41,124 bases of DNA from Tyzzerella sp. UBA1042 (GCA_002316675.1 DCDZ01000001.1:911-42034); one strand, 5' to 3'; shown: positions 1-7,386, numbered from the stretch's first letter. Notes: a model not told the origin generated them from the letters alone. Made by a program: numbers and translations.

Positions 1-767
1 ATGTATTGCTGAACCATTTCCAACAGTTCTACCACCAAGCTTCGGCCGATTTCCCCCAAATCTCCAGTGGCAATCACATCATAATCCTGGGGGGTTCTTC
101 CCGTATCTTGGAAATGGTTCAGCAATACATCCACGGCAGCGGGTGCCATGGCCGCTCCCATATTATTGGCATCCGTCACACCCATATCCACAATTTTTCC
201 TGTCGTAATCTCGGTAATACAGGGATAATTTCCTTTTTTCCCCAAAACCACAGCGCCATCTCCCGTTACTGTCCATGTGGCACTGGGCGGCCGCTGATTT
301 CCAAGCCCCAAGGGTGCCCGGAACTGTTTTTCCGCGCTGCAAAAATGACTGGAGGCTCCCGTTAAGGCATAATAGGCAAAGCCGCCGTCAATCAGCATGG
401 CACCCAAACTCATGGATTCACCCATGGTTGAGCAGGCCCCGAATAATCCAAAAAAAGGAATGTTAAACTCCACAATGCCAAAGGTGGAAGCGGTGCATTG
501 GTTTAATAAGTCTCCGCAAAACAAATAGTCTATATCCTTCATTTTCAGTCCGGCTTTTTTCACTGCAAGCTCCATATTCTCACGAATAAAACGGCTCTCC
601 GCAAGCTCCCAGCTTTTCTCGCCAAAGGTGGAATCCTCCACAATCTTATCAAAATATTTTCCTAAGGGGCCTTCTCCTTCTTTTTTCCCCACCATAGATG
701 CGGCGGAAAGAATGCGCACACCTTCACTTAGCCGTACGGTTTGTTTCCCGATCTTTTTTCCATTCAT
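1..767 (-). CDS. spoVAD: Stage V sporulation protein AD (3' end outside window)
   Basis: The minus-strand frame opens with ATG at 767 (MNGKKIGKQTVRLSEGVRI) and stays open to the window edge, giving about 255 N-terminal residues of a protein usually near 340. It has the thiolase-like fold signature of SpoVAD, including the segment LFGACSTMGESMSLGAMLI and the downstream VTDANNMGAAMAPAAVD. In the family, SpoVAD binds dipicolinic acid and works with SpoVAC and other SpoVA proteins to move Ca-DPA into the forespore and out at germination. It starts 7 bases after spoVAC ends, so the two are co-transcribed. An alternative ATG at 763 is out of frame. The C-terminal part cannot be judged. Confidence 0.93.
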   Translation of the reverse strand, partial: MNGKKIGKQTVRLSEGVRILSAASMVGKKEGEGPLGKYFDKIVEDSTFGEKSWELAESRFIRENMELAVKKAGLKMKDIDYLFCGDLLNQCTASTFGIVEFNIPFFGLFGACSTMGESMSLGAMLIDGGFAYYALTGASSHFCSAEKQFRAPLGLGNQRPPSATWTVTGDGAVVLGKKGNYPCITEITTGKIVDMGVTDANNMGAAMAPAAVDVLLNHFQDTGRTPQDYDVIATGDLGEIGRSLVVELLEMVQQY

Positions 768-774
768 CCTTTTC

Positions 775-1221
775 TCACCTGCCTACAAAATAATAGATTA
801 AGCCTACAATCATGGATGTAAACGTTCCATATACAATGACGGGGCCGGCCAAAAGAAACATTTTGGCTCCAGTACCAAAAATCAAGCCTTCCTTCTTAAA
901 TTCGATTGCCGGGGCAACCACAGAATTGGCAAACCCTGTGATGGGAATAATGGTGCCCGCACCGCAATACTTTCCCAGCTTTTCATATAAACCAAGGCCT
1001 GTCAAAACAGCGGAAAGAACAATCAGCGTGGCAGATACCAGAAGCGCCGCTTCTTCCTCTCCATTACTTTTGCTAAAATAATCCAGCAATAATTGTCCCA
1101 AGCCGCAAATCAGCCCCCCAGAAAAAAATGCCTTGAGACAATTTGTTAAAATCGGACTATTGGGAGAGGCATTTTTGACCATCTGATCATATTCCTGCTT
1201 CCCACGTTTGCTTGTGTCCAT
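775..1221 (-). CDS. spoVAC: Stage V sporulation protein AC
   Basis: 148 residues, the usual length of SpoVAC. The sequence has a charged N-terminus followed by four or so hydrophobic segments with the family-typical stretches AFFSGGLICGLGQ, GTIIPITGFANSVVAPAIEF and GLIFGTGAKMFLLAGPVI. In the family it is an inner-membrane, mechanosensitive-channel-like component of the spore dipicolinic-acid transporter. The ATG at 1221 follows a GGAGGAG ribosome site. It lies 151 bases after spoVAB, a longer gap than elsewhere in the cluster, and the gap contains a possible sigma-G promoter. spoVAD follows directly. Function is assigned with high confidence from sequence and order. Confidence 0.95.
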   Translation of the reverse strand: MDTSKRGKQEYDQMVKNASPNSPILTNCLKAFFSGGLICGLGQLLLDYFSKSNGEEEAALLVSATLIVLSAVLTGLGLYEKLGKYCGAGTIIPITGFANSVVAPAIEFKKEGLIFGTGAKMFLLAGPVIVYGTFTSMIVGLIYYFVGR

Positions 1222-1260
1222 CCTATCTCCTCCTTCAATCAGTTATGAATACTTTAATGA

Positions 1261-1289
1261 TAGTATTTTCAAGTATTGAAAAAAAATAC
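1261..1289 (-). promoter_or_regulatory. Possible sigma-G promoter upstream of spoVAC
   Basis: On the minus strand GTATT (1289-1285), 17 bases, then AATACTA (1267-1261) resembles the forespore sigma-G pattern GHATR-N17/18-CATWHTA, with one mismatch in each box. It sits about 40 bases before the spoVAC start. SpoVA genes are sigma-G targets in Bacillus. This is weak motif evidence and could be chance in an A/T-rich gap. Confidence 0.3.
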
Positions 1290-1372
1290 ATATGCATTGC
1301 CCTTTGTATGAGGGAAGACTCCTCTATATGGCCTGCAGCTTATACCGGAAAAACAATTTTCTCTTCTGATGC

Positions 1373-1798
1373 TTAAACCACATAAAAACCGTCGACAAAA
1401 AAATACAGCAAGGACCCTACCAGCTTCCCCAAAGCGAAGCATAAAATCAGCCAGGGAAGCCCTGTTGTAATTCTTGAGCGCCGCAGCAAAATAGGCGTTA
1501 CATTCAAAACCTCCGCCAATGCCATGGCCAGCACACCAACAAAAGTACCCATGGCCAAGGCATATCCTGCCAGTAAAAGGGGGATTGGCGGAAAGCGGTA
1601 ATCTACAAACAATGCCGTTGTGCCAAAGAGTCCGCCCAATAAAATCAAATCTTCATAGGCACGAATGTATTTCTCCGTTTTACTCCTTTGGGCCATACGG
1701 GGAATAATACCGATAGCACCGATAAATGCAAATACCCCTGCGGAAACTGCCGTGCCTGCGGAAAAGCCAATAATGCTTAGGATAATCTTTCCCATCAT
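1373..1798 (-). CDS. spoVAB: Stage V sporulation protein AB
   Basis: 141 residues, matching the SpoVAB family length, with about four hydrophobic segments (for example IILSIIGFSAGTAVSAGVFA at the N-terminus, and a C-terminal helix ending near LLYFFVDGFYVV). SpoVAB is a membrane protein of the spoVA operon whose precise role in dipicolinic-acid handling is unresolved. The start ATG overlaps the spoVAA stop by four bases (ATGA), so translation is probably coupled. Neighbours on both sides are SpoVA proteins, which fixes the assignment although the sequence itself is poorly conserved. Confidence 0.88.
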   Translation of the reverse strand: MMGKIILSIIGFSAGTAVSAGVFAFIGAIGIIPRMAQRSKTEKYIRAYEDLILLGGLFGTTALFVDYRFPPIPLLLAGYALAMGTFVGVLAMALAEVLNVTPILLRRSRITTGLPWLILCFALGKLVGSLLYFFVDGFYVV

Positions 1799-2421
1799 TT
1801 TTCTTTTCCTCCCCCCGGACGCCTTTGATTCAACCGATCAATCACACTGGTATTGGTTTCTTTTTCATAGGTGGTCATTTCAATCTCAATAGGTGTGGGA
1901 TCATCGGTAACCTTAATTTTTGAGAAATGATTAAAAAAGACAAGCACGCCAAGTACCAATCCAAGGGAATAGGGAATGGATATGATTGACGGCATATCCA
2001 CATTCTCCCCAAAAAACATATAATAATAATTCTGAAAAATCAAAGGCATCTGGGTATCCGTATGAAAGCACATGATGGTTGTGGCCGCACCTACAAAAAG
2101 GATAAAGCCCACAATACACACCCGCACGATCTCCCATACTTTATTTTCCTTTTTTGCTTTGGCATGATATTCAATTAAAATATCCGTTTCTCCCACATTA
2201 GATACGGTAGCCTCCGGATATGCATGATAGATAGACCGTATAATATCAAGGGCAGAGATTAAATAGGTTGCATCTTTATCCTTAGGTATTTTGAAAACGA
2301 TCAGCTTTGCAATGTCGACTTTGGTCTGTCCGCCGATATATACCTCAGCCACATCCTCTAAAAAAATAACTTTTCTTTCTATCATTTGTGCCTTTTCGAT
2401 AGGCTTAATATAAATGTCCAT
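1795..2421 (-). CDS. spoVAA: Stage V sporulation protein AA
   Basis: 208 residues, the same size as SpoVAA of Bacillus. The first 120 residues are soluble (MDIYIKPIEKAQM..., with VYIGGQTKVDIAKLIVFKIP), followed by two transmembrane helices around residues 125-145 and 165-185 and a charged tail rich in E, K and R. In the family it is needed for spore maturation and dipicolinic-acid uptake; no enzymatic activity is known. It is the first gene of the cluster, with TAGGAGGGG ending 7 bases before the ATG. No convincing sigma-G promoter could be placed in the roughly 60 bases between the upstream terminator and this start. Confidence 0.9.
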   Translation of the reverse strand: MDIYIKPIEKAQMIERKVIFLEDVAEVYIGGQTKVDIAKLIVFKIPKDKDATYLISALDIIRSIYHAYPEATVSNVGETDILIEYHAKAKKENKVWEIVRVCIVGFILFVGAATTIMCFHTDTQMPLIFQNYYYMFFGENVDMPSIISIPYSLGLVLGVLVFFNHFSKIKVTDDPTPIEIEMTTYEKETNTSVIDRLNQRRPGGGKEK

Positions 2422-2485
2422 TCATACCCCTCCTAAACGGAAATGTTTCCTTTTATTTGGCCTTTCTCACTGACTAGGCACTTTT

Positions 2486-2526
2486 TTAAAACATAAAAAA
2501 ACCCAAAACAGGATACTGTCTTGGGT
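2486..2526 (-). terminator. Factor-independent terminator of the mgtC-type gene
   Basis: Inverted repeat at 2501-2526 with arms ACCCAA-A-ACAG and CTGT-C-TTGGGT around a GATA loop. On the minus strand it is followed by TTTTTTATG and more T residues (2500-2486). It ends the transcript of the gene at 2560-3264 before spoVAA. Confidence 0.85.
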
Positions 2527-2559
2527 TAGTATGCGGCATTTTATAAAATTCATTCTAAC

Positions 2560-3264
2560 TTAAATTTTAAAGCTCTTGACCGCCGGGTCTTCCGCCAAAA
2601 AGCTTGTGAGATCTGTACAGGTGACTACTTCATCCCTAGTAACATCTAATATTACCGTAAACGTATCGTCGGGGTTTTTTTCCAGTTCCATATGCAGTAT
2701 CTCAATTTTCCTTATGCCCAATTCCTTCTTAATATGATCCATATCCGGAGGTGCATGGTAAAATGTAATTGAAATCGTGTCCTCATAACCGTGTTCTCTC
2801 TTATTTAAATTGCTGTGTAGCACCATGTGAATGAGAGGAATAAACAGTGTGGTAAATAAGCCGATGGAGTACATTCCCGCACCCACGGCCAAACCAATCC
2901 CCGCCGTTGTCCACAGCCCGGCGGCAGTTGTCAGCCCCTTAATTGAAATGTTTTTCACAAAAATAACGCCCGCACCCAAGAAAGAAATTCCTGTAATGAC
3001 ATTCGCCGCAATCCTAGACACGTCTACGTTGATTCCGTCAGTGGTAATCACATCATAAAAACCATATTTTGACACAATCATCATAAGTGTTGCGCCAATT
3101 GCTACAATCACATGGGTACGGATGCCCGCCTCTTTCCTACGTCTGGTTCTTTCATAGCCCACAATCCCGCCGCAAACACACGCCATAATAATTCTTAAAA
3201 TAAACTCTGCATTTCCATACAGTCCTAAAATGGATTCCTCTAAAAAAATTTGTTTCAATACCAT
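2560..3264 (-). CDS. MgtC/SapB-family membrane protein
   Basis: 234 residues with the MgtC layout: an N-terminal membrane domain of about five helices (residues 20-140) containing the family hallmarks GGIVGYERTRRRKEAGIRTH and GISFLGAGVIF, then a soluble C-terminal domain of ACT-like size (residues 155-234). Family members are linked to survival under magnesium limitation and to modulation of ATP synthase or membrane potential, but most Firmicute copies have unknown roles. The ATG at 3264 follows a GGAGGGGG ribosome site. A roughly 250-base leader with several inverted repeats separates it from a likely promoter at 3525-3553. It has its own terminator downstream. Confidence 0.88.
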   Translation of the reverse strand: MVLKQIFLEESILGLYGNAEFILRIIMACVCGGIVGYERTRRRKEAGIRTHVIVAIGATLMMIVSKYGFYDVITTDGINVDVSRIAANVITGISFLGAGVIFVKNISIKGLTTAAGLWTTAGIGLAVGAGMYSIGLFTTLFIPLIHMVLHSNLNKREHGYEDTISITFYHAPPDMDHIKKELGIRKIEILHMELEKNPDDTFTVILDVTRDEVVTCTDLTSFLAEDPAVKSFKI

Positions 3265-3278
3265 AAGCCCCCTCCTTT

Positions 3279-3317
3279 CATTGTTTTCCTAGTATATTAA
3301 ACATATTGAAAACAATG
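3279..3317 (-). repeat. 10-bp inverted repeat just upstream of the mgtC-type ribosome site
   Basis: CATTGTTTTC (3279-3288) and GAAAACAATG (3308-3317) are perfect complements around a 19-base loop. On the minus strand the hairpin ends one base before the AAGGAGGGGG ribosome site. It may set translation efficiency or mark the end of a regulatory leader. Confidence 0.7.
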
Positions 3318-3520
3318 CCTTTTTGTATGAAAAGTTTATGGGCACTATATTGTTTGCCCTGCAACGCAAACCAACCAAAAGCCGTCGGAAAAGGGCACGC
3401 CACCAGTTGGCCCAAACAGTAGCCTGGGAACCGTTCCTTTTTTTATAAACCAAAAAAAACCATGGTAACGCATAAGATTTTCTCAGCGAAATAAACCCAG
3501 GGCTTTGGTCACACTATGAA
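3318..3520 (-). other. Structured leader of the mgtC-type gene, unidentified cis-RNA candidate
   Basis: In transcript order the gene-free stretch holds an 8-bp closing stem with one bulge (AGCC-C-TGGG with CCCAGGCT), a GCCA/TGGC hairpin, then GTTTGC with GCAAAC (loop of 8) and an overlapping GGGCA/TGCCC hairpin. The last two cannot form together. I do not recognise the M-box, yybP-ykoY, NiCo or c-di-GMP consensus. The call as a regulatory RNA is an inference from structure and position. Confidence 0.4.
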
Positions 3521-3524
3521 AAAA

Positions 3525-3553
3525 ACTAAAGCGGTTCTAATTTGAAAGGTCAA
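3525..3553 (-). promoter_or_regulatory. Likely sigma-A promoter of the mgtC-type gene
   Basis: Minus-strand TTGACC (3553-3548), 17 bases, then TTTAGT (3530-3525). It begins just after the uppP stop codon. If used, it makes a 5' leader of about 255 bases before the start at 3264. Confidence 0.5.
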
Positions 3554-3561
3554 AGCAGACA

Positions 3562-4359
3562 TCATCTTACAATCATGTGTAAAACAAACTGATCTACAAT
3601 TAAAACTGCCCCCAGTATAAATACATATACGGAAAACCACTTTAGCTTGCCTTTTTTAATGATATTCACCATAAAACGAATGGCAAAATAACCGGAAATT
3701 GCGGCAGCAATAAATCCAAAAATCATAGGCATGATTCCTAATGCTTCGGTCAAAACCACCTCTCCGGTGATCATATCCTTAATGGTTAGTACCATGCCCC
3801 CCAAAATTGCGGGGATTGAGAGCAAAAAGGAAAATCTTGCGGCATTCTCCCGATCCATATTTCTGGAAAGACAAGCACTGATGGTCATACCGGAACGGGA
3901 AACAGCTGGCAAAATCGCAATTCCCTGCATTGTTCCTACAACTAAGGAATCAAAGATAGACATATTTTTAATTTTTTTCTTTCCTCCCTTGCGGCTATCC
4001 GCATAAAGAAGAATAATCCCGGTAAAAATAAAGTTAAAGCCAAGAAATTTTCCTGTGCCAAAAATCCCATTAAAGGTATCATTAAACAGCAACGCAAGAA
4101 TGACCGTAGGGATTGTACCTGTAATCAACAACAGCGTTGTGCGTTGAAAGGGATTCAATATCAAAGCCAAAATATCTTTCCAATAATAAATAAAAACGGC
4201 AATCAGCGTTGCCACATGAAGCAAAATGGTAAACTCCTGGGTCGCCTCATGTATCCCAAAAAGGTTTTGAAACAGCACCAAATGCCCGGAGCTGCTTACG
4301 GGCAAAAACTCTGTCAGCCCTTGAATCAAACCTAAAATAATGGCCTCAATTATCTGCAT
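3562..4359 (-). CDS. uppP: Undecaprenyl-diphosphatase
   Basis: About 265 residues, a polytopic membrane enzyme that removes phosphate from undecaprenyl pyrophosphate to recycle the lipid carrier of peptidoglycan and teichoic-acid synthesis. The N-terminal catalytic motif is QGLTEFLPVSSSGH (residues 13-26, with the conserved Glu17) and the second motif is AVSRSGMT, corresponding to the PGxSRSxxT signature. The ATG at 4359 lies 10 bases from AGGAGG (4370-4375); a TTG at 4365 in the same frame is only 4 bases from it and is less likely. The gene has its own consensus promoter, divergent from the helicase gene. Confidence 0.95.
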   Translation of the reverse strand: MQIIEAIILGLIQGLTEFLPVSSSGHLVLFQNLFGIHEATQEFTILLHVATLIAVFIYYWKDILALILNPFQRTTLLLITGTIPTVILALLFNDTFNGIFGTGKFLGFNFIFTGIILLYADSRKGGKKKIKNMSIFDSLVVGTMQGIAILPAVSRSGMTISACLSRNMDRENAARFSFLLSIPAILGGMVLTIKDMITGEVVLTEALGIMPMIFGFIAAAISGYFAIRFMVNIIKKGKLKWFSVYVFILGAVLIVDQFVLHMIVR

Positions 4360-4410
4360 TATCAAAATTCCTCCTAAATCAATTTATTTCTTGTATATTA
4401 CTAACAATTT

Positions 4411-4439
4411 ATTATATAACAGAGAATTGTCACTTGCAA
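4411..4439 (-). promoter_or_regulatory. Sigma-A promoter of uppP
   Basis: Minus-strand TTGCAA (4439-4434), exactly 17 bases, then a perfect TATAAT (4416-4411). The -35 box is a palindrome and also serves as the -35 of a plus-strand promoter candidate. Confidence 0.8.
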
Positions 4440-4462
4440 ATAATATTTTTCCCTGTTAATAT
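4434..4462 (+). promoter_or_regulatory. Probable sigma-A promoter of the helicase gene
   Basis: Plus-strand TTGCAA (4434-4439), 17 bases, then TAATAT (4457-4462). It would give a 5' leader of about 200 bases. The -10 box matches the consensus at four of six positions, so it is weaker than the opposite promoter. Confidence 0.5.
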
Positions 4463-4497
4463 ATACATTGCGGTTAAAAATTGAGAAACTGCGGAAA

Positions 4498-4570
4498 ACA
4501 GCACTTTAAAAGGGATTAAAACAGGTATATTAAGGAAATCTTAATAATATACCATTTGCGAAAGTGCTGT
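4498..4570 (+). repeat. Bipartite inverted repeat in the helicase leader
   Basis: The outer arms ACAGCACTTT (4498-4507) and AAAGTGCTGT (4561-4570) are perfect complements. Inside, GGTATATTAAG (4524-4534) pairs with CTTAATaATATACC (4540-4553) apart from a three-base bulge. As RNA this would be a long hairpin about 100 bases before the helicase start. Long structured leaders are common for cold-induced DEAD-box genes; regulation here is inference. Confidence 0.7.
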
Positions 4571-4673
4571 AACTAAATAAGAAGTCGAAAGAAAACGTGG
4601 AGGGCAACCTCTGGCAAGCAACTTCCTTTTTTGTGGTTCTCTTCGGCTCAGGATAGAAGAAAGGAAACAAAGA

Positions 4674-6290
4674 ATGGAGCATTTAAAATTTGAAAACATG
4701 GATATATCCCCGGAAATTTGCCAGGCAGTTCTGGATATGGGGTTTGAGGAAGCAACACCCATTCAATCCATGTCCATCAGTGTTGTAAAAGAAGGCAGAG
4801 ATGTCATCGGGCAATCTCAAACCGGTACCGGTAAAACCGCCGCCTTCGGTATCCCCTGCTTGGAACGTGTTGACCCCAATGACAGACGTTTGCAGGCATT
4901 AATCTTATGCCCTACCAGAGAATTAGCGATTCAGGTAAGCGAAGAGTTTAGAAAGCTTTTGAAATACAAGGAAAATATTCGTGTATTGCCAATTTACGGC
5001 GGTCAGCCCATTGACAGACAGATTGCCGCATTAAAAAAGGGTACGCAGGTTATTATCGGTACACCCGGCCGTGTGATGGATCATATGCGCCGCCGCACGA
5101 TAAAAATGGAAACCGTGCGGATGATGGTATTGGACGAAGCAGACGAAATGCTGGATATGGGCTTTCGTGAGGATATAGAATTAATATTAACAAAAATTCC
5201 GGTGGAGCATCAAACACTGCTGTTTTCAGCAACCCTTTCACCGGAAATCTTAGACATCACCAGAAGATTTTTGAAAAACCCCGAATTTATCAAAGTTGTT
5301 CGTAAAGAATTGACGGTGCCAAATATTGAGCAAGCATATTTTGATGTAAAGGAAAAGACAAAGCTGGATGCGCTGACCCGTATCATTGACGTATATGACC
5401 CCCATTTATCTATGGTTTTTTGTAATACCAAAAAACGTGTGGACGATTTGGTAGAGCTTTTGCAGGGCCGGGGTTATTTTGCCGAAGGCCTCCATGGTGA
5501 CTTAAAGCAGCCCCAGCGTGATAAGGTTATGCAAAAATTCCGCAACGGCACCATTGAAATTCTGGTTGCCACCGATGTTGCCGCAAGAGGCATTGACGTA
5601 GATGATATTGATGTGGTATTCAATTATGACATCCCCCAGGATGAAGAATATTATGTACACCGTATCGGCCGTACCGGCCGTGCCGGAAAAGCAGGAAAGG
5701 CTTTCACTTTCTGCGTCGGCAAAGAAATTTATAAGCTGCGGGATATTATGCGTTACACAAAAACCAAAATCCTACAGCAAAAATTGCCTACGTTAAGCGA
5801 TGTTGAAGAAATGAAAACAAACATCTTCTTGGACAAGCTGAAGGAAACGATGAATGAAGGCCATTTAGCAAAATATATTAATTTGGTTGACCGCTTAATG
5901 GAAGAAGACTATAATGCCATTGACATTGCCGCAGCCTTGCTGAAAAACCACCTTGCCGATTCAAATGTGGATGAATTAGATGTTTTGGACGACATCAATT
6001 TAGGCGGAACCGAATATTATGGTGGCAGCGATGATCAAATGGTTCGTCTGTTTATCAATGTAGGTAAAAAAAGCAAAGTCCGCACAAAAGATATTGTTGG
6101 GGCAATTGCCAACGAAACAGGTGTGCCGGGTAAAGTTTTAGGGGCAATAGACCTTTATGACGACTATAGCTTTGTGGATATCCCCAGAGATTATGTAAAG
6201 GACGTTTTGGTTGGTATGAAAAGTACCAAAATTAAAAACAAGCGGGTCCATGTGGAAATCGCAAAGAAGGATAAAAGCAAGAAAAAATAA
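4674..6290 (+). CDS. deaD: DEAD-box ATP-dependent RNA helicase, DeaD/DbpA type
   Basis: 538 residues. The helicase core shows the Q motif (FENMDISPEICQAVLDMGF and PIQSMSI), motif I SQTGTGKT (residues 48-55), PTRELAIQ, motif II DEAD near residue 155, SAT, ATDVAARGID and HRIGRTGRAG. Residues 460-535 (MVRLFINVGKKSKVRTKDIV, then DIPRDYVKDVLVGM) form a DbpA-type RNA-binding domain, which in the family directs the enzyme to structured RNA such as 23S rRNA. Expected role: ribosome assembly and RNA decay, often under cold stress. The ATG follows GAAAGG by 9 bases. It is monocistronic behind a long, structured leader. The symbol is by family; cshA or dbpA could be argued. Confidence 0.93.
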   Translation: MEHLKFENMDISPEICQAVLDMGFEEATPIQSMSISVVKEGRDVIGQSQTGTGKTAAFGIPCLERVDPNDRRLQALILCPTRELAIQVSEEFRKLLKYKENIRVLPIYGGQPIDRQIAALKKGTQVIIGTPGRVMDHMRRRTIKMETVRMMVLDEADEMLDMGFREDIELILTKIPVEHQTLLFSATLSPEILDITRRFLKNPEFIKVVRKELTVPNIEQAYFDVKEKTKLDALTRIIDVYDPHLSMVFCNTKKRVDDLVELLQGRGYFAEGLHGDLKQPQRDKVMQKFRNGTIEILVATDVAARGIDVDDIDVVFNYDIPQDEEYYVHRIGRTGRAGKAGKAFTFCVGKEIYKLRDIMRYTKTKILQQKLPTLSDVEEMKTNIFLDKLKETMNEGHLAKYINLVDRLMEEDYNAIDIAAALLKNHLADSNVDELDVLDDINLGGTEYYGGSDDQMVRLFINVGKKSKVRTKDIVGAIANETGVPGKVLGAIDLYDDYSFVDIPRDYVKDVLVGMKSTKIKNKRVHVEIAKKDKSKKK

Positions 6291-6324
6291 GAAGTAAGCA
6301 AAAAGGATGATTGTCCTTAACCGT

Positions 6325-6414
6325 CCTCCAATAAGGATGTTTACGTAAATCAGAGTTGTTCAGCATATACAGCCGGGCGATTATCGATGAATTGTAAATA
6401 GTCTTTATTGGAGG
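6325..6414 (+). promoter_or_regulatory. Inverted repeat sequestering the tnpV ribosome site
   Basis: CCTCCAATAA (6325-6334) is the perfect complement of TTATTGGAGG (6405-6414), and the latter contains the GGAGG that serves tnpV at 6424. Pairing would hide the ribosome site; the 70-base loop is not otherwise explained. Such control is plausible for a mobile-element gene but is inferred. Confidence 0.55.
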
Positions 6415-6423
6415 ATTTGCTTT

Positions 6424-6768
6424 ATGGCAACGTTTGAATTTGAATGCACAGAGATGGATGGGTTATTGTATCCTAACATTGAATTTGATGGAAAAGCCGA
6501 GCTTGACAGTCTAGGGAAGCATGGTCGGCTCCGCCTGAATTATCTACGAGAGCAGAAGCCACAGATGTATCGGGAACTACTTCTCACAGGTAAGCTGGCA
6601 AAGCATTGCGCCTCTGTTGAAAAACTGCTTTGGGACGGGCGGAACGGATTTGTACCAATGATCTGAAAGCGCACCCTATGCCAAAAATAGATGTTATAGA
6701 GCGCATTCGTCTCTCTACGCAAGCACAAATGATTGCGGATGAGGTTGTGACAGCCCAAATAATCTGTA
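6424..6768 (+). pseudogene. tnpV: tnpV-like transposon gene, frameshifted
   Basis: The first frame (6424-6666) encodes a TnpV-like N-terminus: GKHGRLRLNYLREQKPQMYR followed by ELLLTGKLAKHCASVE. It then stops, while the expected C-terminal half continues in the third frame (LKAHPMPKIDVIERIRL, then QAQMIADEVV), which fits the TnpV tail pattern LKA-HPM-WV...QA-EI. One indel around 6630-6650 explains both halves. TnpV proteins are small passengers of Tn4451/ICE-like elements driven by large serine recombinases; their function is unknown. The second frame lacks a stop before the terminator and runs on to 6980, another sign of decay. Alternative: an unrelated short protein, but the match to the TnpV layout over both halves makes that unlikely. 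Confidence 0.7.
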
Positions 6769-6774
6769 TCTACC

Positions 6775-6819
6775 AAAAGGGAACACCCGACACAATTCAT
6801 GTGTTCGGTGTTCCCTTTT
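6775..6819. terminator. Strong bidirectional hairpin terminator after tnpV
   Basis: AAAAGGGAACACC (6775-6787) and GGTGTTCCCTTTT (6807-6819) are perfect complements, and the stem continues inward with CGACACA/TGTGTtCG and a short loop. A-rich and T-rich ends make it usable on both strands. Confidence 0.85.
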
Positions 6820-7386
6820 CCGTCTGGCATGAAGAAAGAAGAACTTACAATGTGTTTCTGATTATATTGAAAAACTTTTGCAGCTTTATCGTAGCCGCTG
6901 CTATGCTTTCGTGGACAGCGGTAAAATGTACCCCTTCACAACGGCGATCTACCGATAGGATAAGCCTTTACGAAATGTAGAATAAACCGACTCCACTGGA
7001 TTTCTGTTAATTCTTTGTTGTCCAGCAGCCGCTTCACGGCTTCCTTGGCTTTCCTGGTATCGCTTTAGGGTGGAAAGTCGCTCGGTTTTCTTTGGTGCGT
7101 TGATGCTCACATCCAAACGGCTTGTCCGATTTTCATGTGTGACTTGCTCATAATAGATTTCATCCGGCAAGGCTTTCAGACCCAAAAGTCCTGTGCCGTC
7201 TTATGGAGATTCTCCGCAAAGTCCTCCAGTGTGATTTCAAGAACGCGGTCTGTGAAACGGCAAACAATACTCTCGCTGAACTTATTTGGGGCATTGTGAC
7301 CTGCCTATATAGTTACTGCCAAGGGATAAATATGAGATAAGTTGTAACACGAAAATAGATTATATCAAAAGTCTACGGAGCGTGGA
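6820..7386. other. Decayed mobile-element DNA without an intact gene
   Basis: Apart from the frameshifted minus-strand remnant, only short open stretches occur. One, in the plus frame around 6847-6955 (DYIEKLLQLYRSRCYAFVDS and GKMYPFTTAIYR), has a protein-like composition but a stop on both sides and no start. The rest shows nothing I can assign. Confidence 0.4.
6936..7304 (-). pseudogene. Unidentified mobile-element gene, multiply frameshifted
   Basis: Three adjoining minus-strand frames together read like one protein of about 120 residues. The first is NKFSESIVCRFTDRVLEIT with LEDFAENLHKTAQD (7304 to about 7190). The second is GLKALPDEIYYEQVTHENRT with SRLDVSINAPKKTERL (7185 to about 7065). 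The third is KAKEAVKRLLDNKELTEIQW with SRFILHFVKAYPIG, ending at a stop at 6936-6938. No single frame holds the whole and no start with a ribosome site is visible. I cannot name the family. Position beside tnpV and the recombinase wreck suggests an element accessory gene. Confidence 0.4.

Noticed and set aside
3361..3480. Resemblance to c-di-GMP-I, TPP or M-box riboswitch fragments (GCAAACC, CTGAGA) in the mgtC leader
   Set aside because: Isolated words only; the ordered conserved cores of these families are missing on either strand.
6298..6318. Helicase terminator (AAGGA/TCCTT hairpin)
   Set aside because: Stem of only five pairs and no T run; no confident terminator was found for the helicase gene.
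6540..6830. 96-residue minus-strand frame opposite tnpV
   Set aside because: Shadow of the tnpV coding frames and the terminator; no ribosome site.
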